A stretch of DNA of 64,000 nucleotides from Gibbula magus (GCA_936450465.1 OW388292.1:24024652-24088651), one strand, 5' to 3'; shown: positions 1 through 12,852, counted from the stretch's first letter. Notes: generated by a model not told the origin, from the sequence alone. Numbers and translations are program-made.

Positions 1-1698
1 TTTTTACGAACAGACAGCAAAGTCGGAAAATAACTTAATAGTGTCATTGTTCGGGTTATATCTATATAAGTTTACTTTATATTTACTAACGCATTACTTA
101 ACAAACTTCAAAATCAACAACTTGTTTATTTGACGCAAATAGCACAGTGCAGGCATCATGAGTGTGTATTACTCGCAATTGCAACATGTGTGTTAGCTTG
201 AGTTTATTTCAAATACTACAGCAGTGCAATAAAATGCATGTGCAACTAAACTCAAATTACAGAATCGCTTAAATAATTATTTACGTTTTTTTTTATATTT
301 TCTATAGTTTCACAATGTGTTGTGTCGTATTTATCAAATTGCGCACCCGTGCAAGCTTTACAGCTGGTATGTTGATGCAGGATGATGTTACCTTCAAACC
401 TGTTTACGGCCGGTACAGACCGAGAGAAACATATACTATACTTCAATGTTAGTATTGCTGTAGCCGTATACAACATGTGTTACTTTCTGTGTTCTGCGCT
501 TTAACAAAACTTCTAGGGGGTAACGAAATGTGATGACCATTTTGCTGATATGTATCCATTTGTTGTAGATAAAATAGCAAACTCGTTCCCAATGCCGTAC
601 TTGTGAAAAACTTGTTTGGTACAAATTGTACAAATGTATAAGGGTGTTAGTATCGACATCGACACGTCGCATTAATTATAATACAGAAGCTGATTGTTCA
701 CAGACCTTGATTTTCTAAAATTCCACTAAGGCTTCTTGATAAAGGAACTTGTGACAAGTCACTGATTATTTCATAATACATGTATATCTTTATTTATAAT
801 AAATCATCTTTTGTGGGAAATCATTTGGTATTTTATATTTTCTGTATGCATAATGAGCTTTGTAAATAATTTAATGTAACAGTGTTAACTCCCTGAATGA
901 TGACAAACAGGCACTGATGTCAGCTATGAATAATAAGTTTACAGTTTACATATATCCAAACGATATTGATATGATAAAGACATCTTCAGTATATTAAGCA
1001 TATACTCAGAAACGTCGTGCATTTTCACATTAAAGAAGTCGTTATTCAAAATATCGTCCTGTTCTCATTATATTAAAGCTTCGAAACAATTGCAGCAGAT
1101 GTAATCTTGTCATCTGATGTTGCCTCTATCCAAAATTTAGGTGTCTAGCCTTACCCGAACATTTGTAATAACATCAACTCAGATATAACGTATCATTATC
1201 AAAGAATGCAAACGAAGTCAAAATGAGAAATCAATTCTCACTGTCTGCTTCAAACATTGGTATTACGATCACCTACTGATGAAGTCAGTTCCAAAAGCCC
1301 ATTAACATACGTAGACATCGAACAATCACCAAACTGAGAATGTCAAAGTGGATATTGAATGTGTAGCATAATCTTTCTCTTGTGTTGTGGTAATGTCCTG
1401 TCCTGATATAATTCGATCTATGTTCTCTTTAGTCAATCTTATATGGGGAAGGCTTCCGGAAAATAGACCACCTGGTCGGTATTGAGTTAGGCACAGGTTC
1501 ATAAAAAACTATGTCTACCCTTTAAAATCTACCCCTAATAATAATCAAATTATCATGAAAATTGTCAAAGCTTACGGTGTGTTTATCAGAATTCGTTCAA
1601 GCAGGTGTTAACGTATGTGTGTGATGAACAAACATTTTTGGCATGTTGTTAATATGCACGTGCAAGCGCAATAGTCGATATGGTCCCTTTTTCTTATA
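1..1698. other. AT-rich intergenic DNA, nothing recognised
   Basis: I see no gene, RNA or clear repeat here. Two short minus-strand open frames (252-476 and 436-672) have no recognisable composition, motif or splice context and look like chance frames. Confidence 0.6.
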
Positions 1699-2195
1699 TT
1701 AAAGGTACATCCATTGTGTTTCATAAATTTTATTTCCCTTTAATATGTTCCAACTCACCACATGTGGTGTCTTCAATACAAATAAATTCACTCAGCTTGC
1801 ATATTTATCCCCGATCGCCAAATATATCATAATTACTAGTTTCCAGTCAAAATTGAGTAACCCCATTATGCATGTGCAGAAACCGAAACTGCACGTACAA
1901 TTTACATGCACAGTAGTTATGTGACCTATTAAACATTATCAACTCAAAATTGTCTTTTTATCTGTTATAAATAAGATTCCAAAATTACGTTTGACTCATT
2001 GGCGCGCGCCACAAGCTGTGCATTGTCCGGTTTTCGATCAGAAATCACTACTTTTACCTTCATATCGTCAATATGCTAAGTCTACTATCATCAAAATGGT
2101 AGTTTTCGGTAACAGTCGGTACTTCTTGATAAAGTAACACCATTTATAACGTTTGCAAAATGTGACCCCCAACAACACAATGGATGTACCTTTAA
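1699..2195 (-). mobile_element. TIR element (MITE-like), copy 1
   Basis: A 497-bp element bounded by inverted TTAAAGGTACATCCATTG termini. It has no coding capacity. Its interior contains a GGCGCGCGCC-like stretch near 2002 and a segment reading TTTTCGATCAGAAATC. It is inverted relative to the copies at 2922-3414 and 13162-13693. The ends resemble a non-autonomous DNA transposon; the TTAA at both ends may be part of the target site, but I cannot name the superfamily. Confidence 0.75.
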
Positions 2196-2921
2196 GATCA
2201 GCATAAGGCCAGGGGCCTATTACACGCTTATTAACCTAAAAACTAAAATTTAGATTCATAGTTATAGAATAGTAAAAAGACGAAATGTGAATTTAACCGT
2301 GAACTGTATTTTACCGCCGACTGACGGTTAACAGAAATACTAAGGACCTATAGGTCATCCTTCTGTCCGTCCCACAATCTTGTCCATCCTATGAAAGAAA
2401 ACTAATCATCCAATTCTGTTAAATTTCGCACATGTCTTCTACTTTATTCAGAGAAGTGCATTTCCAAGTTGAAACAACTTTCGTGAATTTATGGTTTTGT
2501 TCAATTTATTTTATATTTATGACCAATTACAGAACTACTCATCTGATTCTATTCTACATTAGGGCCTATTCATAAGGATGCAATGTCAAACAACAAAATA
2601 TCTGCATTTTTACGGATATTTCTGTATACTGAACTGTGCTATTTTTATGAAACATAAACTATTGCGAAAACTTTAACCCACTGTATCTTTGTTTTGTGTT
2701 GTATTATTTGTATTGAAAAATGGGAACAATAAAAACAAATAATTAAAAAAACTATTGCGAAAATACTATTGGTCCGATTCTATTAAAATGTTGCGTATGC
2801 CTTCTACATTACTGACGGATAGTGTCATGTGTAAATCACCAAATCCAGATAAAACAATACAAAGTCTAACCTATTTCCAGTTCCACCCAAACAAAAAGAG
2901 CTATATTCTAATGTGATCATG
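2196..2921. repeat. Dispersed repeat flanking the TIR element
   Basis: The segment 2745-2921 (AACTATTGCGAAAATAC onward) is repeated almost exactly at 12985-13161, again directly next to a copy of the TIR element. Upstream, 2335-2460 is a diverged version of the same wording (CCAATTCTGTTAAATTTCG compared with CCGATTCTATTAAAATG). The block is non-coding. Confidence 0.6.
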
Positions 2922-3414
2922 TTAAAGGTACATCCATTGTGTTGTTGGGGGTCACATATTGCAAATGGTGGTTTTTTTTATTGAGAAGTACCGGATGTTA
3001 CCGAAAACTACCATTTTGATGATACTTGACTTAGCATATTGACGATATATGAAGGTAAAAGTAGTGATTTCTGATCGAAAACTGGACAATGCACAGCGTG
3101 TGGCGCGCGTCATTGAGTCAAACGTAATTTTGGAATCTTATTTATAACAGACAAAAAGACAAATTTGAGTTGAGAATTTCTAATAGGTCACATAACTACT
3201 GTGCATGTAAATGGGACGTGCAGTTTCGGTTTCTGCACATGCATAATGATGTTATTCAATGTTAATTGAAAACTAGTAATTATGATATATTTGGCGATTG
3301 GGGATGAATATGCAAGCTGAGTGAATTTATGTGTATTGTAGACAGCTCATGTGGTGAGTTGCAACGTATTAAAGCCAAATACAATTTCATGAAACACAAT
3401 GGATGCACCTTTAA
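2922..3414 (+). mobile_element. TIR element (MITE-like), copy 2
   Basis: A 493-bp copy in the opposite orientation to 1699-2195, running from TTAAAGGTACATCCATTG to a mirrored AATGGATGCACCTTTAA end. The two copies are about 700 bp apart, so this stretch could form a long stem. Confidence 0.75.
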
Positions 3415-4200
3415 TTTGACCTTATGTCAGACATTTCTTTATTCATTGTCAGAAACACAGTAACCATGGTGACAATTTAGTTTAAATAATAAAGTGTGTT
3501 AACCGCCAAATCAATACATTACTATCTGAGGACCAGAACCCGGATGTATACAAGTCAACATTAGAATAAATAAATAAAATCAATAATATAAATCATGTAC
3601 ATGTACAACTTTATTTGTATCGTTTCTAACATATATAAACCAAATTTTCAATCGCGTAATGGTAATTATAATTTACTCGTGATGTTTAAATGCTGACTAG
3701 TATAAACATACTACTCCGGCAGTATGTACCTGCCAAGTGGCGGTCACTGAGAACGCTGTTACGCTGCAAACATCAACAAACCGTGCTCAGAGATGCGAAC
3801 GTAAAATATCTGCTAGAGCAACAACACCACTGCTTCTAAATAATATGATTTGCAGCATAAACACTTGCTCCGACCATGTGGCACCTTTTTGGAACCTTCT
3901 AATATCAAAGTTTAAATAAGCCAGGAGGGCAATGGGAGACTTTGCACTTTAAGATGTTACTGAACTATTATAGCACAGACAATTAAAAATTAAAATTTCA
4001 AATTTAATACGCAAAATATCTTTCAGAGCCTATATCTCCAAAACCAGAATCGACCACGTGGTACCTTTTCCGGTAGCCTTCCCCATATGTAGAGCACTAA
4101 CCCCAAACTTGACAGCAGAACATGCAGTTTTTGATGTGGAAATAACTAGATTTGTGTTAATTAAGTTTACATTGTAGGGAGCTGAACAACCTTATTCTGC
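3415..4200. other. Intergenic DNA, nothing recognised
   Basis: No gene or structured repeat seen. A 60-codon plus-strand frame at 3737-3919 has no recognisable features. Confidence 0.5.
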
Positions 4201-5600
4201 ATACACATGGACATCGATGTGGTGAATAGATTTAATGCACTGAATCTACATAATTAATATCCACGTCAAGAAGAATAGTACGCAATTTTAAAATCACGGT
4301 GGGATGTTGGTAACTCCCAGACTAGATGTTGGTAACGTCTCTTGTTTTCAAATTAAGGATGCTAGTAACGCCAAAATCATAGTATTAGTAGCATACTTTT
4401 TATAGTTTTGCTTTATTTATTTCAAATAAACTTACTATAAATAACCAAAAGAAACACTAATTTGACTCTCCCCAGACTCTTTGGTCAATGGGGATTATAA
4501 ATTGTAGGTTTGGTTTGGACTCTTTGGTCTAATCTAGGGCAAATATATGTTTACATGACCTCCAGAGGTGTTAATATACTCCTAGTATGTAATTGCGTTT
4601 ATATGCACAAAGTACATACCAGGAGCAAATATACACACATGAGTAGTAATGTATACGCATGTATACGGTTGCGTGTAAACGGGTATAATTTACCCATGCC
4701 TTTACTTGTCTGAACCAACACCTGTCTATTTAATATGATTTTCTGAATGCAGATTTTGTATGTAAACCAAAACCATATTGAAGAAACATTATCACTTATC
4801 TAAAAGATTCCAGCAGAATGTTCTGGTATCCACCATTGGGATGTGAGGGATCATCCATTCTACATACGACACTTTCGATGTTGTTATATTGATAAGCATG
4901 TTACTTGTACCGTGTTTGCCGATGCCAATTAAACGAAAATGATTATTAAAGAATAAGTAATATTTCACGTTTAAAAACAACATGAAATTGCATCCATAAA
5001 GAAAATGAAAAGTAATTTTAATGATAACACGAATAGAAAACTTTTCATGAATGTTAACAAGTAAGCAACATATTAAAAAACAAACGTACTATCCCAAAAC
5101 ATAGGTTACACCCCAAGACAATACAGTATGTAAGAACAACAATTTTAATATAAACTCATATACTTATCCTTACCCTTTATAAACGGGCTCTATAAAGATT
5201 GTAAATCATTAGTTGTGGGAATTATATGAAATTTACATACAATTACATTTATTTTGAAGTACACAAAAATACCTGCGTGGTTGAATCTCTTTGTCCTGCA
5301 GTAGGATAAATAGAAAACATGTTTAGATTAGTAATGCTAGCACATACAGAACGTGACCCCTCTCTCAAAGGACTTTGACACGTCTCGTATCGTATTTACA
5401 ACAGAACTAACAACAGTTTCTCAATAGTGTTACCAACATCCTTCATGCATCGTTACGAACATCTTGTGTCAAACTCGCTGGGAGTTACCAATACCCCACC
5501 GTAATTTTAAAATTGCTTATTCTTCATGATGTGGACATTACTATGTAGATTCAGTGCATCAAATCTATTCACACCATCAACGTCCATGTCCATGTGTGTG
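4201..5600. repeat. Foldback structure with ~120-bp inverted arms
   Basis: The arm at 4201-4322 (CACATGGACATCGATG ... GGTAACTCCCAG) recurs in reverse complement at 5478-5600 with scattered mismatches. Similarity weakens but continues inward through GATGTTGGTAAC motifs near 4324-4336 and 5412-5450. The ~1.15-kb loop has no coding capacity, apart from a diverged copy of the dispersed CAATGGGGATT repeat around 4470-4540. It may be a foldback transposon or an inverted pair of MITEs. Confidence 0.65.
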
Positions 5601-5702
5601 CAAGCTAAGGTTGATGATATACACACAGAAAAGTGTTATTCGTGTTAAATACTCGCGAAGCGATCTTGCCTTCCGCCATGTTTGGATGTCGGTAACGTAC
5701 GT

Positions 5703-5797
5703 TACCAGCATCACCTTCGGTACAGTGTTTATGAGAAACACGTACTATTAGTGGAATCGAAGTTGTGAAGAATCACTGTACTGAAGGTGATGCTGGA
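5703..5797. repeat. Inverted repeat, ~23-bp arms
   Basis: CCAGCATCACCTTCGGTACAG at 5703-5723 is mirrored by CTGTACTGAAGGTGATGCTGG at 5777-5797, with one mismatch. A GGTAACGTACGTTACC palindrome lies immediately to the left. The GGTAAC wording is shared with the 4201-5600 foldback, so this is probably a small member of the same family. Confidence 0.7.
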
Positions 5798-5877
5798 TAT
5801 ACAGAAATTCAAGGAGGTCCGTACATGCAAGTGTGAGTTTACCAATCTGTATATTTCCATAAATGTTATTAGAGTGT

Positions 5878-6300
5878 TTAGCTCATCTGGCCTGAAAAGA
5901 CCGATGGGCTTATGGCATGGCATGGTGTCCGGTGACCGCCCGTCCCTTCGTCCGTCCGTCTGTAAACTTTTCGCTCTTTTGTCTTCTTCTCAAGAACCAC
6001 TTTATCTAGGGAGCTGAAATTCTTCATGTATGTACATATTCCTCTATGGGGATTCTAAATTGCTGAAATGAGCTGAAACTCCTTCCTTGGCCAATGGGGA
6101 TTCTAAATTGTAGATGGTGTGACCTTTTGATCCCAAATAAGGTCATAGGGATCATGAACTAAAAAGAACTGTTTTCATCTTTTTCTCAAGTACTTCAAAT
6201 TTGTTATACATGTACCTGGGATAAATTTAGATTTTGAAATGTATTTAGTTTAGTGTTTATCCATGTTGTACTTTGAATTTAGTAACTAATTGATAAGGTT
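5878..6300 (-). repeat. Dispersed 'AATGGGGATTCTAAATTG' repeat, copy
   Basis: Contains CTCATCTGGCC, a (CGTC/CGTC)n stretch, TCTTCTTCTCAAGAACCA and two CAATGGGGATTCTAAATTG-like segments. Other copies lie at about 27290-27560, 32790-33070, 35220-35830 and 43200-43370. Non-coding. Confidence 0.65.
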
Positions 6301-7835
6301 TCATACGAATAACACAACATTGAACGACAGCATTTTGAGCTAACCAATGCGTGAATTGTAAAAAAAACAAATAAACTTGTCATTAACAGGGTATTATATG
6401 AGTATTCGATGTACATCTCTTCCCATACCCCACCTACTTAGTATTCTTACGTATAAGGGATACTCAAATATATATGTCAAGTTTGTTGATACTAATTTGG
6501 TAAATAAAGTACATATGTATTTTTGTTTTCTACTGACGTTTTTCGTGTAGTGTTGTATAGCAATATATATTATATATATACATGTACATGTTTGTGAGTA
6601 TGTATAGATGCCAATATTTTCCTTGCAAAATAAACAAAAATATAAATGTTCTCATCAAAGTGTCTTTGCCCAACTTAACCGAGGAATATTATCAAAGCAA
6701 TTTTAACTTAACTTAACATAACTTATATTGACTAGTTAAATTTTAAACCAATGTCGTGCAAATTTCATTTTGTTTCTATTACAAGCAGGAACTACTCTGT
6801 CAGAGAACACACCAGTGTTATATTAGTTATATTCCAAAAGGCATGCTCATACCTTCGGGACAATGTCCATGCTTTCACATGATTCAGAAACGCAGCAATT
6901 AAGTTGCTCAATTAAATTGATTTGGCAATAATCGCCTTGCTTTAATATCCAAACTGCGGTAAGAAGTTTGTGCAAATAGAGTCATTTTCATCACATGGAC
7001 AATTCATCGCAGTTCATTTGAATTGGCAATTTACGTTTTGTCAATTTTAACGATATTTTGAGATTCTAATGAGGCCATCTAAGAACGAAATTAGGCATGG
7101 ATAGAAATGATGGCCCAATTAAATCGATCAGATTTCTTGACTTCGACTTGCTGACGGCTAGTGGAATTATCTTGAGGATATGGTGTGAACTTACCTGGAA
7201 AATGCTGGTGGAAACTCAACGAAGCATCATGTGTAACAAATGAGGTTATCTCAACCGTAAACATTGAATTTAAAGCTTAACTTGTGTTGTGATTTTTAAA
7301 AGATATAGTTTCATAACAGTCTTATCGCCCTTTGAACTTTTTCAAGATGGAATTAGGTTCTATAAAATAAAAATAGTATTTATGTTAACAGATATGAATT
7401 GTTGTTGTGGTTTGAATCTTCTATTACTATTAATATCCCCAACCTTAATTTCGAACAGTGTTAGTAAAATAATTCGGAATAGTTGGGTTTACAGGAGAAA
7501 AAAATGATATTTTTGCCGTCATATAGTATGTGAGCTGACGTCTCAATACGGCCATGTATATTTTATCTTGATATTTTGCATTTGATTTTATGCTTTACTT
7601 GGTTATCGTTTTGATATTGAAAAACATGTTAAATGATTGATTTGATAACTTTAAAATGAAATGAGTTCAATCCTTAAAACGTGTTGTCATCGTTAATGTC
7701 AATTCTGGACTGTCTATAGAAAAAGTGTTCACGGTTCACGATAACAAAATGCACTCACTGCTGTCAAATATTCCTATTGTGTTAAGTATTCTTAGTGTTG
7801 TCAAAATGTGGTGCATGAATCTGTATTGTAAATTT
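6301..7835. other. AT-rich intergenic DNA, nothing recognised
   Basis: No supported gene. A 72-codon frame at 7289-7507 is rich in Leu, Ile and Phe and has no recognisable motif. Confidence 0.5.
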
Positions 7836-7839
7836 CTTT

Positions 7840-8090
7840 TCTTGTCATCAATGTACATGTAACTGTCCATACGAGGTTCTAATTCAAAGCTCGGTGAACT
7901 GGGACATTTTGTCCAAGTATACAGCGCCATGGCCACCATCTGGTCATTTACCATCGGATTACATGTAAGTGCACAGTGCTGTGACAACTCTGTACAGGGT
8001 TCTTTACGCCTGGTCACGGGTGGATTCGAAGCCGGCGCCACCATTTCACTAGCCTGACGCCTTTGCCCACTCGGACATCGCGCCCCCATA
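7840..8090 (-). mobile_element. tRNA-derived SINE (head at 8014-8087)
   Basis: On the minus strand an A-box-like CCGAGTGGGCA (8064-8074) is followed by a B-box-like GGCTTCGAATCCA (8021-8033), the arrangement of an internal RNA polymerase III promoter. The acceptor ends do not pair into a real tRNA, so I call a SINE head rather than a tRNA gene. The extent of the 3' tail is a guess. Confidence 0.6.
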
Positions 8091-9120
8091 AAGTCTTTTG
8101 ATATTTGAATTGTGGTAAATGACTTATATAATTACTTTTGACAACGTCAGTCGTTTCGTTTCTGAGGAAACCATTAGAATTAAATACTGATGACAAGTTA
8201 CAAAGCCGTTTACTCAGTACATCAGTACATCCTTTCACAGAGCATAGTGAACGTAAATTGTCATCAATTAGTTCTTGTTATATAAGTACATGTATGTATA
8301 ATGATATATGATATTGAATATATCAAAACATTTTATACTAGCGAATTTAGAAGGTTCATACTGATATATCATACTAATTTCAAGTCGTTGTAGTCACCTG
8401 TAATGGCGACGGTGTCCTACAACATGCATGAGGATAAATGTTGAACTTGGCGTGCACGTGTAGGCTGTTTCCCCGTCCTGAAAGGACAAAAAGTGAGTTA
8501 GTGCATGGTATACAATTGTATGGGTGTCTGTTATCCCGCCAACTGCGGATTTTGTTATTCTGGCAACAAGGGCCCGCTGCCTCAGGTGTAAGACAAAACT
8601 CAAGGTATTCGGGTATCCCCTGACTACACCCAGACTGCACATGCGAGGGATACATGGGAAAGAACTTACAGAGAAAAGGTGTTTGGTTGTTGTGTATCTG
8701 GTGTATATCTGGTGTACATCTATATGACAAACTTGAGGTGAATAGCAATATTTACATACACATCTGGCAGAAGGGATCATTACGAGAGGCGGGTAGACGG
8801 CGGTACTCCCAAAAGAGGTCGTGGTCAACCACCCCAGCTCACGGGACCGCGTGAGCAGACGAGGTTCATCAGGCCGGTTGAGTTGTAGCAGACGACTGCA
8901 AGGGATTGTTGAATACACTAAACAATATAATTACTACTATAATAGATAATCGTATAAAGGCATGTGTGTTAACTCGGGAACTTATATCAGAATGTCAAGC
9001 GGGTTTTCGAGAAGAATACAGTACTACTGGTCATATATTTACCTTCAATAGCATTATCCGTAATTGTCTGCAGTAGAAAGGGGGAAAGTCATCTGTTAAA
9101 CCACATAATTCATATTTTCA
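8091..9120. other. Intergenic DNA; possible small exon remnant at 8771-8886
   Basis: No firm gene. Between 8394 and 8918 base composition is more balanced than in the surroundings and all frames are fairly open. After an acceptor-like TCTGGCAG at about 8763-8770, one plus-strand frame reads through RRVDGGTPKRGRGQPP to a stop at 8884-8886. This resembles an AT-hook (basic-GRG-P) and could be a decayed terminal exon or transposon fragment. I do not recognise a family. Confidence 0.25.
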
Positions 9121-9129
9121 TGAAATATA

Positions 9130-9395
9130 TTTTATCATCAAAATAATGTTTGTCATCAAAGTCCTTTTATCTTCATCTAAGTCTTATTTTCTTCATTAAA
9201 GTCTTTTTTTATGAAATCATGTTTTCATCCAAGTCAGTTTTTTTCATCAACGACAGTTTTTCATCAATGCCTTTCTTTAAAGAACAAAAGTCTCATCAAA
9301 GTCTTTTTTTATTGTTTTATTGTCTTGATCAAAATCTTTTTTCTTCTCATCAAACTGTTTTCTTCATCAAAGTCGTTTATTTCATCAGTCATTTT
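9130..9395 (+). repeat. Degenerate minisatellite, CATCAAAGTC(T)n
   Basis: TTTTCATCAAAGTC-like units recur about every 20-27 bases, roughly a dozen times, with T-run length variation. It ends just before the truncated 5' end of the retrotransposon. Two overlapping plus-strand frames (9150-9401 and 9211-9408) are artefacts of this Ser/Phe-coding repeat. Confidence 0.7.
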
Positions 9396-9459
9396 ATTTA
9401 AAATTTAGATAATGATGTAAACATAGTATCAGTCTTTATCAATGTTTTAGTTAGAACGA

Positions 9460-10350
9460 TTGAATGTATGTTATGTTAATGGTCGGTTTCAAACGAGAGA
9501 AAGCGAGTTGGATATAAAAATAATCAACTTGTTTAATCAAAATGGAAGGGGTTATATTTACAAAGATAAGGTAAATAAACTTACAAATCTTGCCCGTACC
9601 GCGGTATCCAACCATGGAGACTTATCCATCATCAACTCACTCTCAGATAGCTTCGCGCACGTACTCGTTACTGCTGCACGTGAAACTTTCGGGACACGGA
9701 AACACGCCAAATGTGTAACCCGCAACCGCAAGCACAAACCGTGGTTCAATACAGAATGTAGAACATTTGGAAGAAATTTCCATAGAGCTAAAAGAAAAGT
9801 TAAGAAAAACAAATCGCAATTTAATCTACAGAAACTACGCACCGAATCGAAAGCCTATAACAAATGCCTTGATAAACATATCAGAAAACATAAGTTATTT
9901 ATTGAAAACATGTTCAGAGAAAAAATGAATAAATCACCAAAAGAATATTGGGAATCCCTCAAAGACAGAACGAATACGAACAGTGAGGTGCCTGATATTG
10001 AAACATGTTTTGAATACTATAAAAATATAAATGAAGATGACCATAATGAACATGATGAAACGTTCATAGAGAGTACGTCACAAGACCTGAATTATGACTG
10101 TAGTATTCTAAATAAGGACATTAGCTCTGAAGAAATCATAACAACCGCTAAAACACTCAAACGGAACAAAGCAACTGGTTTAGACAACATTGAAAACGAT
10201 TATTTAGTTGACACCATTGACATCTTTGCCCCTTACTTAGTTAATTTTTTTAACCTTGTTCTATCAACAGGCAAACTACCAGATTCTTGGCTGATTGGTG
10301 TTATAAAGCCAATATACAAAAATAAAGGCGACCAACTTGACCCAAGTTAA
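9460..10350 (+). pseudogene. LINE ORF2 fragment, N-terminal RT part
   Basis: This is the longest open frame in the window (296 codons) and part of the LINE. The basic region HKPWFNTECRTFGRNFHRAKRKVK is typical of the segment between the endonuclease and the RT. RNKATGLDNIEND matches RT motif 1 context, and KLPDSWLIGVIKPIYKNKGD matches motif 2. It ends at a premature TAA just before the YRPI motif, so it is a broken piece and not a gene of its own. The methionine at 9460 is incidental. Confidence 0.85.
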
Positions 10351-11373
10351 TACAGACCTATAACCGTTTTAAGCTGTGTTGGTAAATTTTTCACTTCTAT
10401 TCTTAACGCGCTTCTAACACATTTCCTTGAAATCAATATCATTACCCCCGCTCAAGCAGGCTTCAGAAAACACTTTACAACGTCCGATAACATCTATATT
10501 TTGCAAAAAAAATAATAGTCTAATGACATCACAAAAGCAAAAACTGTATTGTGCCTTCATCGACATTTGATACCGTCTGGCGAGTCGATTTATGGTCGAA
10601 AATGCAAACGTCAGGTATACACGGTAGATTTCTCGATCTCGTGAAAAATATGTATCGTGACATTTAGTCAATAGTGAGTACACAAAACGGTAAATCAGAT
10701 TACTTCCCTTGTCAAAAGGGAGTTCGACAAGGAGAGAACGTATCTCCACGTTTATTCTCAATTTTCCTTAGCGATCTGGAGAGCAGTTTGTAAAAAAAAT
10801 GATTGTGATGGAGTAACCTTTGAACTTTCAATGAGAATGACTTACATATCTACCTGCAAATCTTATTATAACATTATGCTGACGATACTGTTTTATTTGG
10901 TATTACACCTCATGCTCTGCAAAAATATATTGATTCGTTCTATGAATATTGCACTACTTGGCAGCTTAACGTTAATGTATCCAAAACAAAGATCTTAGTC
11001 TTTGGTTCAGGCCCCGCAGTTAAATCCAAACTTAAATTTAAATTTGGTGAAAAGAATCTCAGTTTAGTTGATAGTTACGTATATCTAGATATCAAGTTGC
11101 ATAGAAATAAAAGGATGGTATCAGCCATCAAAACTATAGCTGAAAACGCCACTAAGGCTATGTATAGCTTGCTGAAAAAAGCAAGAAATTTAAATTTGCC
11201 TTTAGATTGTTTATTATCTGCATTTGATGTAATGATAACGCCTATTCTAACTTATGGATCGGAAGTATGAGGATTTGAGAAACTTCAATTAATAGAAAGT
11301 ATTCATTTAAAATTTTTGAAACTCGCATCTGGACTAAGAAAATCTACCCCACATTTCAAGGTTTACAGCGAAT

Positions 11374-11980
11374 TTGCCAATTTATGTAAAAATATACCAG
11401 CGTATGTTATCCTTTTGGCACAAACTTACATGTACTGATACATTTAAATTATCCAACGTGTTATATCATTATAGTTTGAATAAATATAACGAAAACTTTA
11501 ATTCGGACCAATGGATTCACTTTGTCAAAAGTTTATTAGATAGAATTGGATTATCACATGTATTTGTAAACCCCTCGGTGTGTTCCACGTCTTTTCTAGT
11601 TTTGAAAGCTGGACAAAATCTCAGAGATGAATTCACTCAAAATTTGAGACAAAATATCAGATCAAGTCCAAAGGGAATGTATTATCAACACTATAAACAA
11701 ACATGTTTCTCCTAAACATATTTATGTTCCAATTTTGAAGTTTAAAATCTTAAATCTCAACTTACCAATTGAAACTGGAAGATGGCATAACATACCGAGG
11801 GATGAAAGATATTGTAAACTTTGTAACCTAAGTGTAATCTGTGACGAATTAAACTATATTTTAAACTGTCCAATACTAAATTTTAATCGCGAACGATATC
11901 TACCCACAAACAAATGTTTTAATAACAATATATCTAGATTAGTATACGTCCTGTCGCCAAATATGCTAACAAATATTTAG
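11374..11980 (+). pseudogene. LINE ORF2 fragment, C-terminal part
   Basis: Two frames (11374-11715 and 11735-11980), offset by a stop and frameshift, cover the thumb and C-terminal domain. The second holds IETGRWHNIPRDERYCKLCN and CDELNYILNCP, the usual late Cys/His knuckle of CR1/L2-type LINEs. It belongs to the same dead element. Confidence 0.8.
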
Positions 11981-12133
11981 TAAATATCTGTATTCTGTCT
12001 GTTTTAAATTCACATATTCTTGTATTATTCAATGAACTATTAATTGTCTGTCTACAGACTCATGCCTGTAAATTGTAAATTGTATTTGTGTATATGATCT
12101 TGTACCACCGAAGGTGGTTTATGAGTAATGAAA

Positions 12134-12852
12134 CAGTTTAAGCAGTTGGTTAAGTATTATGTTTATAACAGACAACTTAGTTTCCGCGAGTCATATACTG
12201 ACTGTGCCGGTTGCACTAACGCTGTGCAAACTATCGTGATGTGAAACCTGCACATGTCTTATTGATAATACACTGCAGTATCTTCCATTGGCACTTCATA
12301 AATACTCCCTACACGTAATAGCTTGTAAAATATTATCGTTTTCTTCTCTTTTTTTCATTATGATCTTTCTTGTTGATTCACAGTTTACAATAACAGGGCG
12401 GCACATTGGAACCATTTCAAAATAAACGATCTTTTTTTAAGTTGTGGGGCACTATGTGAATATTTTACGTTCGCTTCTTACAGTAACAGAAATGCATTGT
12501 TCTCAATATTATGTGTTCATGCCAATGATCTGTAAACGATAACCAAACCTGCAATAAAATATTCCCTAGACGTGTTATGTTTGATATCAGAAGACACGAG
12601 GGTGCGATTCTCTATATATTAGTTAATGGCAGCTCTCCAGAATTACTAAATCATTATCTGTGTGTGATTGGTTGAAAGGAGTATTATCCAAGGTGTCATG
12701 AACAGGCTTCAATATAGAAACCAATTGGCAGCATTTGCTCCGTGGTTTTTCTTAGTTTGCTCCGTGTAATTTGAGTACGGAGCATACATAAACGCCTGGT
12801 AAAAAAAAGTTCATGTCTTTAAAAAGTATTACCTACATGTATACCCCTTACA
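12134..12852. other. Intergenic DNA, nothing recognised
   Basis: No gene or clear repeat seen. Confidence 0.5.

Larger units (their letters stand above)
9450..12133 (+). mobile_element. Degraded 5'-truncated non-LTR retrotransposon (LINE)
   Basis: Remnant of the ORF2 of a CR1/L2/Jockey-like LINE. Intact parts are a 296-codon frame (9460-10350) covering the linker after the endonuclease and the start of the reverse transcriptase, including KATGLDNI. After an in-frame TAA the same frame continues with YRPITVLSCVGK and QAGFRKH. Several frameshifts and stops follow. The catalytic YADD lies at 10875-10886, and a C-terminal Cys-rich knuckle (YCKLC ... LNCP) at about 11812-11880. The endonuclease domain is missing. 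The 3' end has a perfect ACCACC-GAA-GGTGGT hairpin (12104-12118) just before the tail. It is a dead copy, and it lies on the opposite strand to the host genes. Confidence 0.9.
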
